Assembly (NCBI RefSeq): GCF_024362365.1
Contig: NZ_CP101464.1
Location: 2,666,001-2,730,000 of the forward strand
DNA from: Janibacter sp. CX7
GTDB taxonomy: Bacteria; Actinomycetota; Actinomycetes; Actinomycetales; Dermatophilaceae
DNA: 64,000 nt
Direction: 5' to 3'
Shown one piece after another: positions 31,316 through 39,968 of the stretch (position 1 is its first letter; each line of letters opens with the position of its first letter). The notes beneath the pieces are model-generated. The model did no database searches. It was not told where the DNA came from and saw nothing but the letters and a program-made list of their open reading frames with translations. Made by a program: the position numbers and the translations under genes.

Positions 31316-32125
31316 TCAGGCCGACTCGAGGTAGCGCAGCTGCGCGAGGACCGACATCTTGGCGGCCGGCCACACGGAGCGGTCGACGTCGGCGTACACG
31401 GTCGCGACGACCGCGTCGGCGTCGGTCGCGCCGTCGGCGACGGCGGCGCGCACCTGGTCGAGGCGTTCGCGGCGGTGCGTGCGGTAGAAGTCGACCATCG
31501 CGCTCGCGTCGGGGACGGTCGGGCCGTGGCCGGGCAGGATCTGCGCGACGCCACCGTCGCCGGTGAGCGCCTTGATCCGCTCGAGCGAGTCGAGGTAGGC
31601 AGCCAGCTCACCGTCGGGGTGGGCGACGACGGTCGTGCCGCGCCCGAGGACGGTGTCGCCGGTGAGCAGGGCGTGGTCGGCGGCGAGCGCGAAGGAGACC
31701 GAATCCGCCGTGTGCCCGGGGGTGGCGACGACCTGCACCTCGAGGTCGCCGGCCCGCAGGACGTCTCCGTCGGCGAGGTCGTCGTGGCCGCGCCCGACCG
31801 CCTGGACCGGAGCACCGGTCAGACGGGCGAGACGAGGCGCCCCCTCGCTGTGGTCGTGGTGCCCGTGGGTGAGCACGATGCGCGCGACCCGCGCGCCGAG
31901 GGCGGCGACGTGGTCGACGACCCGCTGCTGGTGAGCAGCCTCGTCCTCACCCGGATCGATGACGATGGCCTCGCTCCCGCCGGGCGACAGGAGCACCCAC
32001 GTGTTGGTGCCGTCGAGGGTCATGGGGCCGGGGTTGCCCTGGAGCAGGCAGTGCGCGTGCTCGGTGATCTGCCCCCCGGTCCACTGGCCGAAGGGGGCGG
32101 ACGGCTCCGGGGCGACGGCGCTCAC
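31316..32125 (-). CDS. MBL-fold metallo-hydrolase (Rv3677c type)
   Basis: The 269-residue metallo-beta-lactamase-fold protein has the metal-binding motif THGHHDHSEGA (about 82-92), VVATPGHTADSVSF, LTGDTVLGRG and LPGHGPTV, so all metal ligands are present. A C-terminal helical extension with RRERLDQV matches the glyoxalase II-like/LACTB2 branch. Substrate unknown. GTG 32125 overlaps the upstream Nudix stop by 4 nt. The operon order DUF4177-RidA-Nudix-MBL is conserved in actinobacteria. Confidence 0.88.
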   Translation of the reverse strand: MSAVAPEPSAPFGQWTGGQITEHAHCLLQGNPGPMTLDGTNTWVLLSPGGSEAIVIDPGEDEAAHQQRVVDHVAALGARVARIVLTHGHHDHSEGAPRLARLTGAPVQAVGRGHDDLADGDVLRAGDLEVQVVATPGHTADSVSFALAADHALLTGDTVLGRGTTVVAHPDGELAAYLDSLERIKALTGDGGVAQILPGHGPTVPDASAMVDFYRTHRRERLDQVRAAVADGATDADAVVATVYADVDRSVWPAAKMSVLAQLRYLESA

Positions 32126-32979
32126 GGCAGGTCCGCCCGCATCGCCGGGCCGGCGTCGGTGTCGACGAGCCGGGGCATGATCGGCGCGATCGGCAGGTCC
32201 TGACCGAGGGCGCCGCTCACGGTGGAGACCTCGGCGAGCTGCTCGAGGCAGACGAGGGTCGGCGGCATGAGCATGAGGTCGCCGTCCTCGAAGGCATCGA
32301 GCACGTCGCGCGGGTGCACCCACTCGGACAGGTCGGCCTCGCTCGTCTCGCCGTCGGGCTCCTGCCCCGGGGGCACGGCCGCGACGAAGAACCGGGTGTC
32401 GTAGCGACGCGGCTCGGCCTCGGGGGTGATCCAGTGCGCGCGGTAGCGCAGCAGGTCGCTGCGCAGGACGAGGTGGTGCTCGAGGAGCACCTGGCCGAAG
32501 CCGATCTCGTGGGCGACGAGCCGGGCACGCAGGTCGCCGGCGACCTCGGGGTCGAGGAGCGGCGCCTCGTCCGCGCCGGCAGCGGTGCCGTCGCCCTCGG
32601 CGGACGCGGGCGAGGCGAGGAGCACGCCCGTCTCCTCGAAGATCTCGCGCACGGCCGCGGCGACGAGCATGCGCGCGCTCGCCTCGTCGGTGCCGAAGAC
32701 CTCGGCCCACTCCTCGACGGAGGGCCCGGCCCAGGGCAGCTCGTCCTCGGCGTCACGGACGTCGACTCCCCCACCGGGGAAGACGTGCATCGAGGGCGCG
32801 AAGGCCATCGACGAGACCCGGCGCAGCATGAAGACCTCGAGCGGCCCCTCGTCGTCGCGCACGAGCATGACGGTCGACGCGAGCTTGGTCGGGGCCGGAT
32901 CCGTCACCTCGCGACGGCTCCCGTCGAGACCGAGGAGGGACTCGCGCAGCGGCCCGAGGACGAAGTCGCGCTGGCCCAT
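32122..32979 (-). CDS. NUDIX hydrolase
   Basis: The 285-residue protein has a long N-terminal part, an APSMHVFPGGGVD stretch and an imperfect Nudix box completed by VREIFEETGVLL about 45 residues later; the unusual insert between the Gly-rich and Glu-rich halves is typical of this actinobacterial subfamily. Substrate unknown. The ATG overlaps the RidA stop by 1 nt (TGATG). Confidence 0.83.
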   Translation of the reverse strand: MGQRDFVLGPLRESLLGLDGSRREVTDPAPTKLASTVMLVRDDEGPLEVFMLRRVSSMAFAPSMHVFPGGGVDVRDAEDELPWAGPSVEEWAEVFGTDEASARMLVAAAVREIFEETGVLLASPASAEGDGTAAGADEAPLLDPEVAGDLRARLVAHEIGFGQVLLEHHLVLRSDLLRYRAHWITPEAEPRRYDTRFFVAAVPPGQEPDGETSEADLSEWVHPRDVLDAFEDGDLMLMPPTLVCLEQLAEVSTVSGALGQDLPIAPIMPRLVDTDAGPAMRADLP

Positions 32980-33443
32980 CAGTCGCGGAGCCTGACCGTC
33001 ACCTCGACCTCGACCGGGGTCCCGAGCGGCAGCGCGGCCACCCCGACGGCAGAGCGGGCGTGCTCACCGGCGGCGCCGAAGACCTCGCCGAGGAGCTCGC
33101 TCGCGCCGTTGATGACTCCCGGCTGGCCGGTGAAGTCGGGGGCACTGGAGACGAAGCCGACGACCTTGACGACCTGCTCGATCCGGTCGAGGTCGCCGAC
33201 GGCCGCGCGGATCGCGGCGAGCGCGTTGATCGCGCACTGCCGGGCCGCGGCCTTGGCCTGCTCGGGGTCGACCTCGGCGCCGACGTGGCCGGTGACGGGC
33301 AGCTCACCGTCGACGAAGGGCAGCTGCCCGGAGGTCAGCACGTGGGTGCCGTCGACGATGGCCGGCACGTAGGCCCCGGCCGGGGCGGGCGGGTCCGTCA
33401 GCGTGATGGACAGCTCGGCGAGCCGCTCGTCGATGCGTCCCAT
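32979..33443 (-). CDS. RidA family enamine/imine deaminase (Rv3678c type)
   Basis: The 154-residue YjgF/RidA-fold trimer subunit hydrolyses reactive enamine/imine intermediates, for example from PLP enzymes. Family features: HVLTSGQLPFVDGELPVTG, AINALAAIRAAVGDLDRI and the C-terminal region ALPLGTPVEVEVTV. The classical catalytic Arg and Glu positions are not clear, so it may belong to a divergent RidA group. ATG 33443 overlaps the DUF4177 stop by 1 nt. Confidence 0.85.
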   Translation of the reverse strand: MGRIDERLAELSITLTDPPAPAGAYVPAIVDGTHVLTSGQLPFVDGELPVTGHVGAEVDPEQAKAAARQCAINALAAIRAAVGDLDRIEQVVKVVGFVSSAPDFTGQPGVINGASELLGEVFGAAGEHARSAVGVAALPLGTPVEVEVTVRLRD

Positions 33444-33598
33444 CAGTCGCCCTTGGGTCGCTTGAGGTAGGCCACGAGGTTGCCCCCGTCGCCCTGCAGG
33501 ACCTGGACGAGCTCCCAGCCGTCCTCGCCCCACTGGTCGAGGATCTGCTTGGTCGCGTGGACGATGAGCGGCACGGTGACGTACTCCCACTGGGTCAT
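33443..33598 (-). CDS. DUF4177 small protein
   Basis: The 51-residue protein opens MTQWEYVTVPLIVH and contains DQWGEDGWELVQVL, the conserved core of DUF4177 (a small alpha-beta protein of unknown function). ATG 33598 has the -10 box TAGGGT (33610-33605) 6 nt upstream, implying a leaderless mRNA. The stop overlaps the RidA start (TGATG), so it is the first gene of the DUF4177-RidA-Nudix-MBL operon. Confidence 0.88.
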   Translation of the reverse strand: MTQWEYVTVPLIVHATKQILDQWGEDGWELVQVLQGDGGNLVAYLKRPKGD

Positions 33599-33626
33599 GT
33601 CGGCACCCTACTCGTAGGCTGATCGC
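33599..33626. promoter_or_regulatory. 28-bp divergent intergenic region with two leaderless promoters
   Basis: On the minus strand, TAGGGT (33610-33605) precedes ATG 33598 by 6 nt; on the plus strand, TAGGCT (33615-33620) precedes GTG 33627 by 6 nt. The two -10 boxes are only 4 bp apart, leaving no room for both promoters to be occupied at once. Confidence 0.7.
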
Positions 33627-34622
33627 GTGACCGGCCCCTCCTCCTCCCCCGTCCGCCTGCACGCCGTCACCGGCAAGGGCGGCACCGGCAAGACCACGGT
33701 CGCCACGGCCATGGCCCTGGCGCTGGCGTCCCGCGGGCAGCGGGTGCTGCTCGCCGAGGTCGAGGGCCGCCAGGGCCTCTCGCAGGTCCTCGACGTCGCC
33801 CCGCTGGGCACCGAGGAGCGCACCCTGGTGACCGACCCCTCCGGCGGCGAGGTCGTCGGGCTGTCGGTCGACGCCAAGACCGCCCTGCTCGAGTACCTGC
33901 AGAAGTTCTACAAGCTCGGCCGCGCCGGCTCCGTGCTCGAGAAGGTCGGGGCCGTGGACTTCGCGACGACGATCGCCCCCGGCGTGCGCGACGTCCTGCT
34001 CATCGGCCGCGTCTACGAGGCGGTCGGACGGGTGACGAAGGGGGCGAAGAAGCGCCCCGTCTTCGACGCCGTCGTCCTCGACGCCCCGCCGACCGGACGG
34101 ATCGGTCGCTTCCTCAACGTCAACTCCGAGGTCTCGGAGGTGGCGAAGGTCGGACCCGTGCGCAACCAGGCCGACTCGATCACCCGGCTGCTCCAGAGCC
34201 CGACGACGGCCGTGCACCTCGTGACGCTCCTCGAGGAGATGCCCGTGCAGGAGACCATCGACGCCATCGACGAGCTGGGCGGGCTCTCCCTTCGCATCGG
34301 GTCCGTCATCGCCAACGGCGTGCGCCAGCCGCTCGTCGCCGACGCGGACGCCTCGGCCGTCGCCGACCGGGACCCGGCGGTGCGCGAGGCCCTCGAGGCC
34401 GCGCTCGCGGCCGTCGACGTCAGGACCGGGCCGGCGCTGCTCGCCGGGCTGCTCGAGGAGGGCGCCGACCACGTCGACCGGGCCCGGCTGCAGGCGCAGC
34501 AGCGCGAGGTGCTGCGCGAGCTCCCCGTGCCGGTGCGGGTCCTGCCGCACCTCGCCGACGGCGTGGAGTCGGGCGCCCTGCGCCTGCTCGCCGACCACCT
34601 CGACGAGCAGGGGGCGATCTGA
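33627..34622 (+). CDS. ArsA/Get3-like anion-transporting ATPase, first of pair (Rv3679 type)
   Basis: The 331-residue deviant P-loop ATPase has Walker A-like GKGGTGKTT (about 16-24), DTP-box region VVLDAPPTGRIGRFL and the switch residues of the SIMIBI class. M. tuberculosis Rv3679/Rv3680 form a heteromeric ATPase implicated in resistance to reactive glycerol metabolites (family knowledge). It overlaps the second subunit by 1 nt. The GTG start has a leaderless -10 box. Confidence 0.9.
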   Translation: MTGPSSSPVRLHAVTGKGGTGKTTVATAMALALASRGQRVLLAEVEGRQGLSQVLDVAPLGTEERTLVTDPSGGEVVGLSVDAKTALLEYLQKFYKLGRAGSVLEKVGAVDFATTIAPGVRDVLLIGRVYEAVGRVTKGAKKRPVFDAVVLDAPPTGRIGRFLNVNSEVSEVAKVGPVRNQADSITRLLQSPTTAVHLVTLLEEMPVQETIDAIDELGGLSLRIGSVIANGVRQPLVADADASAVADRDPAVREALEAALAAVDVRTGPALLAGLLEEGADHVDRARLQAQQREVLRELPVPVRVLPHLADGVESGALRLLADHLDEQGAI

Positions 34623-35770
34623 TGGCGACCGACGTGGGACTCGACCTCGACGCCGTCATCGGCGACCCCGAGCGACGGATCATCGTCTGCTGCGGCTCCG
34701 GCGGCGTGGGCAAGACGACGACGGCGGCCGCCCTCGCGGTGCGGGCGGCCGAGCAGGGCCGGCGGGTCGTCGTGCTGACGATCGACCCCGCCCGGCGGCT
34801 CGCCCAGTCGCTCGGGCTCGACGAGCTCGACAACACCCCGCGGCCGGTCGCCGACATCGACACGAGCGCCGGTGGCTCGCTCGACGCGATGATGCTCGAC
34901 ATGAAGCGGACCTTCGACGAGGTCGTCGAGGCCCACGCCACCCCCGACAAGGCCGCGCAGATCCTCGCCAACCCCTTCTACATCGCCGTCTCGAGCTCCT
35001 TCGCCGGGACGCAGGAGTACATGGCGATGGAAAAGCTGGGCCAGCTGCGTGCCCAGATGGCCGACGGCTCCCGCGACTGGGACCTCGTGGTCGTCGACAC
35101 CCCACCCTCGCGCTCGGCCCTCGACTTCCTCGACGCCCCGAAGCGACTCGGCTCCTTCCTCGACGGCCGCTTCATCCGGCTGCTCACCGCTCCGGCGAAG
35201 GTCGGCGGCCGCGCCTCGCTCAAGGTCTTCAGCGCGGGCGTCTCCCTCGCGAGCGGCATCATGACGAAGCTGCTCGGCGGGGACTTCCTGCGCGACGTGC
35301 AGACCTTCGTCGCCGCGATGGACACGATGTTCGGCGGGTTCCGCCAGCGCGCCGACGAGACCTATGCCCTGCTCTCGCGACCGGAGACGGCCTTCGTCGT
35401 CGTCGCGGCCCCCGAGCGGGACGCGATGCGTGAGGCGGGCTTCTTCATCGAGCGTCTGGCGACCGACCGGATGCCGCTCGCCGGCGTGCTCGTCAACCGG
35501 GTGCACATGGCGGCGGCCAAGCAGCTCGGCGCGGGCCGCGCCGAGGATGCCGCCGCGGCCCTCGAGGAGATCGGCGGGCACGACCTCGCCGTCGCCCTGC
35601 TGCGGGTGCACGTCGAGGTCGCCGAGACGGCCGCCCGCCACCGGGCGATGATCACCCGCTTCCGCACCTCGCACCCCGGGGTGCCGACCGGCGCCGTGCC
35701 CGCGCAGTCGCTCGACATCCACGATCTGGCCGGTCTGCGGGAGATCGGCGCGGCGCTGGGCGGTCGCTGA
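34622..35770 (+). CDS. ArsA/Get3-like anion-transporting ATPase, second of pair (Rv3680 type)
   Basis: The 382-residue partner ATPase has Walker A GSGGVGKTTTAAALA (about 25-39), LTIDPARRLAQSLG (Switch I-like A-loop), VVVDTPPSRSALDFL, and MEAGF-like C-terminal lobes ending HDLAGLREIG. Start by TGATG overlap with the first subunit. In mycobacteria a whiB4 gene follows; here only 87 bp separate it from ponA2, so whiB4 has been lost or moved. Confidence 0.9.
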   Translation: MATDVGLDLDAVIGDPERRIIVCCGSGGVGKTTTAAALAVRAAEQGRRVVVLTIDPARRLAQSLGLDELDNTPRPVADIDTSAGGSLDAMMLDMKRTFDEVVEAHATPDKAAQILANPFYIAVSSSFAGTQEYMAMEKLGQLRAQMADGSRDWDLVVVDTPPSRSALDFLDAPKRLGSFLDGRFIRLLTAPAKVGGRASLKVFSAGVSLASGIMTKLLGGDFLRDVQTFVAAMDTMFGGFRQRADETYALLSRPETAFVVVAAPERDAMREAGFFIERLATDRMPLAGVLVNRVHMAAAKQLGAGRAEDAAAALEEIGGHDLAVALLRVHVEVAETAARHRAMITRFRTSHPGVPTGAVPAQSLDIHDLAGLREIGAALGGR

Positions 35771-35857
35771 CCGGGGGCGGCCCCCCCCTTCGTCCGTCTC
35801 GTCACCCGCCGCGCGGGCTCCCGGGGACGTACAGGTAGCCCGGTTACCCTGTCGAGC

Positions 35858-38440
35858 ATGTCTGACTCCGGGATGCCGCACCTCTTCCGACTGCTCGGCG
35901 CCTTCGTCGCCGTGGCCGTCGGCATCGGCCTCGTGGGCGCCGGCCTGGTCATCCCGCTCGCAGGGGCGACCGGCGGGGCGGCCCAGGCCACTGCCAACGG
36001 CTTCAACTCGCTCGACAGCGAGTTCACGGCCACCTCGCTGGCCCAGCAGTCGAAGATCTACTCGGCGGACAACAAGCTGCTCGCGACGCCCTACGACGCC
36101 AACCGCATCGTCGTGCCGCTGAGCAAGATCTCGCCGACGATGCGCAAGGCGCAGATCGCCATCGAGGACAGCCGCTTCTACGAGCACGGCGGCATCGACG
36201 TGCGCGGCACCGCCCGCGCCCTCGTGTCCAACGTCAGCTCGGGCGAGACCCAGGGTGGCTCCTCGATCACCCAGCAGTACGTCAAGCTCATGCTCCAGGA
36301 GAAGGCGGTTCGCGAGGACGACAAGGAAGCCGCCCAGCGCGCCGTCGAGCAGACCTACAGCCGCAAGCTGCAGGAGCTGAAGTACGCGCTCAACGTCGAG
36401 AAGACGCACACCAAGGACCAGATCCTCGGCGGCTACCTCAACCTCGCGCTCTACGGCGACCAGGCCTACGGCGTCGAGGCCGCGGCCAAGCACTTCTTCA
36501 GCAAGCACGCCTCCGAGCTCGACCTGGCCGAGTCGGCCACGCTCGCCGGCGTCGTGCAGTCGCCCAGCCGGCTCAACCCCCGGACCAACCCCGAGGAGGT
36601 CCAGGAGCGGCGCGACCTGGTCATCAACCGCATGCAGCAGCTCGGCATGGTGACCAAGGCGCAGGCCGACGCGGCGAAGAAGCAGAGCGTCAAGAGCACG
36701 CTCAAGATCAAGGAGAACGAGGGCGGCACCTGCTCCAAGGCGGTCGACCCGTACTTCTGCAACTACGTCATCCAGTACCTGCGCCAGATGCCCGAGCTCG
36801 GGCCCGACCCGGACGCGCGCATGCAGGCGATCAACACCGGCGGCTTCACCATCAAGACGACGCTGCGCCGCGACTGGCAGAAGAAGATGCGCAGCGAGCT
36901 CACCGAGCGCGTGCCCGAAGGCACCGAGCGCTTCGGCGCGGCCGGCGCGATGATCGAGCCGGGCACCGGCAAGGTCCGTGCCATCGCCCAGACCTCGCAG
37001 TACAAGATCGGCCTCAAAAAGGCCTCGACCCGCTACTCCGAGCAGGCGTGGACCGTCCCCGCCCAGTACGGCGGCACCAACGGCTTCGCCATCGGCTCGA
37101 CGGCGAAGATGTATGCCCTCGTCGCGGCCCTCGAGAAGGGCAAGCCGCTCACCTCGACGGTCGACGCCCCCACCGCCGGCGTGAAGACCCCGCACAACTT
37201 CCACCCGAGCGACTTCCAGAAGAACTGCACGACGACGGACCCGGTCTGGGCGGTCTCCAACGACTACACGGTCGGCGGTCGCATGACCCTGGCCGAGGCG
37301 ACGAAGAAGTCGATCAACACCGCCTTCGCCCAGCTCGCCTCCGACGTCGGCTCGTGCAACATCCCCAAGGTCATGTCGAAGATGGGCCTGACCGACGGCT
37401 ACGGCCTGCCCTACGGCCTGAGCTACGCCGGCGGCCAGAAGGTCAAGGACGACTACGCGATCTCCAACATCGTCCTGGGCTCCGACTCGACCTCCCCGCT
37501 GCAGCTCGCCTCGAGTTACGCGACCCTCGCGGCGGACGGCAAGTACTGCCCGCCAAACCCGATCGAGTCGATCACCACGGCCAACGGCACGAAGATGAAG
37601 ATCAAGCCGCCCGCCTGCAAGCAGGTCATGGACAAGGGCGTCGCCCGCGGCGTCACGCAGCTGCTCCTCGGCCCCCTCCAGGAGGGCGGCACCGCGGCCG
37701 GCAACAGCCTCGCCGACGGCCGTCAGGCAGCCGGCAAGACGGGCACGACCGACAACCACAAGCAGTCGTGGTTCGCCGGCTACACCCCCCAGCTGTCCAC
37801 GGCCATCTGGGTCGGCTCGCCGATCCGTGAGTACGACATGGACGGCATCACCCTCGGCGGCCGCTTCTACGACCAGGTCTTCGGCGGCACGATCGCCGCG
37901 CCGATCTGGAAGGACGTCATGAACTCCGCGTCCGCGGACATGAAGAAGCGCTCCTTCACCAAGCCGGGCAAGAAGGTCCTCAACGGCGACCTGCGGAGCA
38001 TCCCCGACGTCACCGGCATGGGGCCGACGCAGGCGAAGGAGAAGATCGAGAAGGCTGGCTTCAAGGTCAAGGAGGGCAGCGTCGTCGACTCCACGGCCCA
38101 GGCCGGCGGCATCGCCTACACGCAGCCATCCGGTCAGGCCCTCAAGGGCACGACGGTGACGATGTACATCTCCAGTGGTGTCGCGCCGTACACCCCCCCT
38201 CCGGCCCCGTCGACGACGGTCGCCCCGGCACCCACGACGACACAGGCGCCGCAGCCGTCGAGCTCCTCCTCGCGGCCGAGCTCGACCTCGCGCACGAGCA
38301 GCAGCTCGTCGAGCCGCCCGTCGTCGACGTCGTCACGCACGAGCTCCTCACGGCCGAGCTCCTCCCGGCCGAGCTCGTCACCGAAGACGACCGGCAACCG
38401 CCGGACCGGCAACAACGGCAACGGCAACGGCGACGGCTGA
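35858..38440 (+). CDS. ponA2: Class A penicillin-binding protein (bifunctional, PonA2-like) with PASTA domain and Ser-rich tail
   Basis: The 860-residue peptidoglycan synthase is anchored by an N-terminal transmembrane helix (about 8-35). Glycosyltransferase 51 domain at 75-250 (catalytic EDSRFYEHGG near 102, QGGSSITQQ). Transpeptidase domain at 360-690 with SxxK in GSTAKMY (about 413), SxN in KSINTAF and KTG in AGKTGTTD (about 626). One PASTA domain at 713-775 follows. The last 80 residues are almost only Ser/Pro/Thr/Arg/Asn/Gly, forming a cell-wall-spanning low-complexity tail. The -10 box TACCCT lies 7 nt before the ATG. Confidence 0.95.
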   Translation: MSDSGMPHLFRLLGAFVAVAVGIGLVGAGLVIPLAGATGGAAQATANGFNSLDSEFTATSLAQQSKIYSADNKLLATPYDANRIVVPLSKISPTMRKAQIAIEDSRFYEHGGIDVRGTARALVSNVSSGETQGGSSITQQYVKLMLQEKAVREDDKEAAQRAVEQTYSRKLQELKYALNVEKTHTKDQILGGYLNLALYGDQAYGVEAAAKHFFSKHASELDLAESATLAGVVQSPSRLNPRTNPEEVQERRDLVINRMQQLGMVTKAQADAAKKQSVKSTLKIKENEGGTCSKAVDPYFCNYVIQYLRQMPELGPDPDARMQAINTGGFTIKTTLRRDWQKKMRSELTERVPEGTERFGAAGAMIEPGTGKVRAIAQTSQYKIGLKKASTRYSEQAWTVPAQYGGTNGFAIGSTAKMYALVAALEKGKPLTSTVDAPTAGVKTPHNFHPSDFQKNCTTTDPVWAVSNDYTVGGRMTLAEATKKSINTAFAQLASDVGSCNIPKVMSKMGLTDGYGLPYGLSYAGGQKVKDDYAISNIVLGSDSTSPLQLASSYATLAADGKYCPPNPIESITTANGTKMKIKPPACKQVMDKGVARGVTQLLLGPLQEGGTAAGNSLADGRQAAGKTGTTDNHKQSWFAGYTPQLSTAIWVGSPIREYDMDGITLGGRFYDQVFGGTIAAPIWKDVMNSASADMKKRSFTKPGKKVLNGDLRSIPDVTGMGPTQAKEKIEKAGFKVKEGSVVDSTAQAGGIAYTQPSGQALKGTTVTMYISSGVAPYTPPPAPSTTVAPAPTTTQAPQPSSSSSRPSSTSRTSSSSSSRPSSTSSRTSSSRPSSSRPSSSPKTTGNRRTGNNGNGNGDG

Positions 38441-38452
38441 CGCCGCAGCAGC

Positions 38453-38496
38453 ACGAAGGGGGGCGCTCACCTCGCGAGGTGAGCGCCCCCCTTCGT
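38453..38496. terminator. Bidirectional intrinsic terminator, ponA2/GatB_Yqey
   Basis: A perfect 44-bp palindrome (22-bp arms 38453-38474 and 38475-38496) lies between the convergent genes; each arm starts with ACGAAGGGGGG or its complement. Confidence 0.85.
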
Positions 38497-38512
38497 CATG
38501 CCGGGGCCGGGG

Positions 38513-38971
38513 TCAGCCGGCGAGCCGGGCCTTGACCTTGGCAGCCACGGCGCCGCCATCGGCACGGCCGGCGATCTCGGCCTGGGCGACCTTCATGACC
38601 TGCCCCATCTGCGCCATCGACGTCGCGCCGACCTGCTCGACCGCACGGTCGACGATCGCGGTGAGCTCGTCGTCGCCCAGCTGGGCCGGCAGGTAGGCCT
38701 CGAGCACGACGAGCTCGGCCTCCTCACGCTCGGCCAGCTCGGGGCGGCCGGCGTCGCGGTAGGCGGTCGCCGACTCCTTGCGCTTCTTGGCCTCCTTGGC
38801 CACGACCTTGAGCGTCTCGTCGTCGCTGAGCTCGCGCGCCGACTCCCCCGCCACCTCGGCGTTGCTGATGGCGGTGAGCGTCATGCGCAGGGTGGCGACG
38901 CGCACCTGCTCACGGGCACGCATGGCGTCGTGCAGGTCGTGCTGGAGGGTGGCCTTGAGGGAGTCGGTCAT
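38513..38971 (-). CDS. GatB/YqeY domain-containing protein
   Basis: The 152-residue helical protein (LKATLQHDLHDAMRAREQ start, EAYLPAQLGDDELTAIVDRA, ADGGAVAAKVKARL end) matches the stand-alone YqeY family. It is related to the C-terminal tail domain of GatB that contacts tRNA during transamidation. The biological role of the stand-alone form is unknown. Typical full length. Confidence 0.9.
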   Translation of the reverse strand: MTDSLKATLQHDLHDAMRAREQVRVATLRMTLTAISNAEVAGESARELSDDETLKVVAKEAKKRKESATAYRDAGRPELAEREEAELVVLEAYLPAQLGDDELTAIVDRAVEQVGATSMAQMGQVMKVAQAEIAGRADGGAVAAKVKARLAG

Positions 38972-39029
38972 GACCCGATTGTCTCAGCCGGACCGCACCA
39001 CGTCGCCCACCTTTTGCGAAGATGACCCG

Positions 39030-39968
39030 GTGACCTCCTCCCCCGTCGCCCGCCTCGCTGCCGGCACGGCCGCCGCCGGGGCCGCCGCGCTCGCGTGGGG
39101 CACCCTCGTCGAGCCGCGCCTCTTCGCCCTGCGCCGCTATGCCGTGCCGGTCCTGCCGGCCGACGCGCTGCCCGTGCGGATCCTGCAGGTGAGCGACCTG
39201 CACATGGTCCCGGGGCAGCGGGCCAAGGCCCAGTGGGTGCGCGAGCTCTCCGCCCTCGAACCCGACCTCGTCGTCGACACCGGCGACAACCTCAGCCACC
39301 TCGAGGCCGTGCCGACCGTGCTCGACGCGCTCGCGCCGCTGCTCGAGCGCCCCGGCGCCTTCGTCATGGGGTCCAACGACTACCACGCGCCGGTGCCCAA
39401 GAACCCCGCCCGCTACCTGACCAAGGACCACGCCAAGGTCGTCGGTCGCCGCGTCGAGCTGCCGACCGAGCAGCTGCGCGAGGGTCTGGCCTCGGGTGGC
39501 TGGGTCGATCTCGACAACGCACGCACGAGCCTGTCGGTCGCGGGCAGCCGACTCGACCTCGTCGGCGTCGACGACCCGCACATCCACCGCGACGACTACG
39601 CCTCGGTGGCCGCGCCGGCCGACCCGGCGGCGACGACCCTGGGCATCACCCACGCCCCCTACCAGCGCGTCCTCGACGCCATGACCGCCGACGGCGCGCG
39701 CGTGGTCATCGCCGGGCACACGCACGGCGGCCAGCTCTGCGTGCCCGGGGTGGGCGCCCTCGTCACCAACTGCGACCTCGACCGCCGACGGGCGAAGGGG
39801 GTCTCCCGCTGGTGGCCGGGGGCCGGAGCCGGCGGCCCGGAGCCCGCCGACGCAGCGTGGCTGCACGTCTCCGCCGGGCTGGGCGCCTCGCGCTTCGCTC
39901 CGGTGCGCTTCGCCTGCCGCCCCGAGGCCACGCTCCTCACCCTCGTCCCGGCCGGGTCAGTCCGATGA
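39030..39968 (+). CDS. Metallophosphoesterase (Rv3683 type)
   Basis: The 312-residue protein has an N-terminal hydrophobic segment (about 5-28) likely to anchor it in the membrane. The calcineurin-like core follows: QVSDLHM, VDTGDNLSH, GSNDYH and AGHTHGGQL, which carry the dimetal ligands. Substrate unknown. GTG 39030 is the only start giving the usual N-terminus. Its stop overlaps the next gene by 4 nt. Gene order ponA2-metallophosphatase is shared with mycobacteria. Confidence 0.9.
   Translation: MTSSPVARLAAGTAAAGAAALAWGTLVEPRLFALRRYAVPVLPADALPVRILQVSDLHMVPGQRAKAQWVRELSALEPDLVVDTGDNLSHLEAVPTVLDALAPLLERPGAFVMGSNDYHAPVPKNPARYLTKDHAKVVGRRVELPTEQLREGLASGGWVDLDNARTSLSVAGSRLDLVGVDDPHIHRDDYASVAAPADPAATTLGITHAPYQRVLDAMTADGARVVIAGHTHGGQLCVPGVGALVTNCDLDRRRAKGVSRWWPGAGAGGPEPADAAWLHVSAGLGASRFAPVRFACRPEATLLTLVPAGSVR

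Noticed and set aside
31119..31334. Small protein MKKSG...PDFFLGPPP in the hairpin repeat
   Set aside because: It lies in a hairpin repeat, overlaps the 3' end of the MBL gene, lacks a ribosome site, and its counterpart in copy 2 diverges outside the structural blocks. Kept as a finding, not as a gene.
34013..37759. Open frame of 1248 codons on the minus strand across the ArsA-type ATPases and ponA2
   Set aside because: It is antisense to three well-supported genes with intact motifs; its own product is a low-complexity R/G/V/D-rich sequence typical of shadow frames in high-GC DNA.
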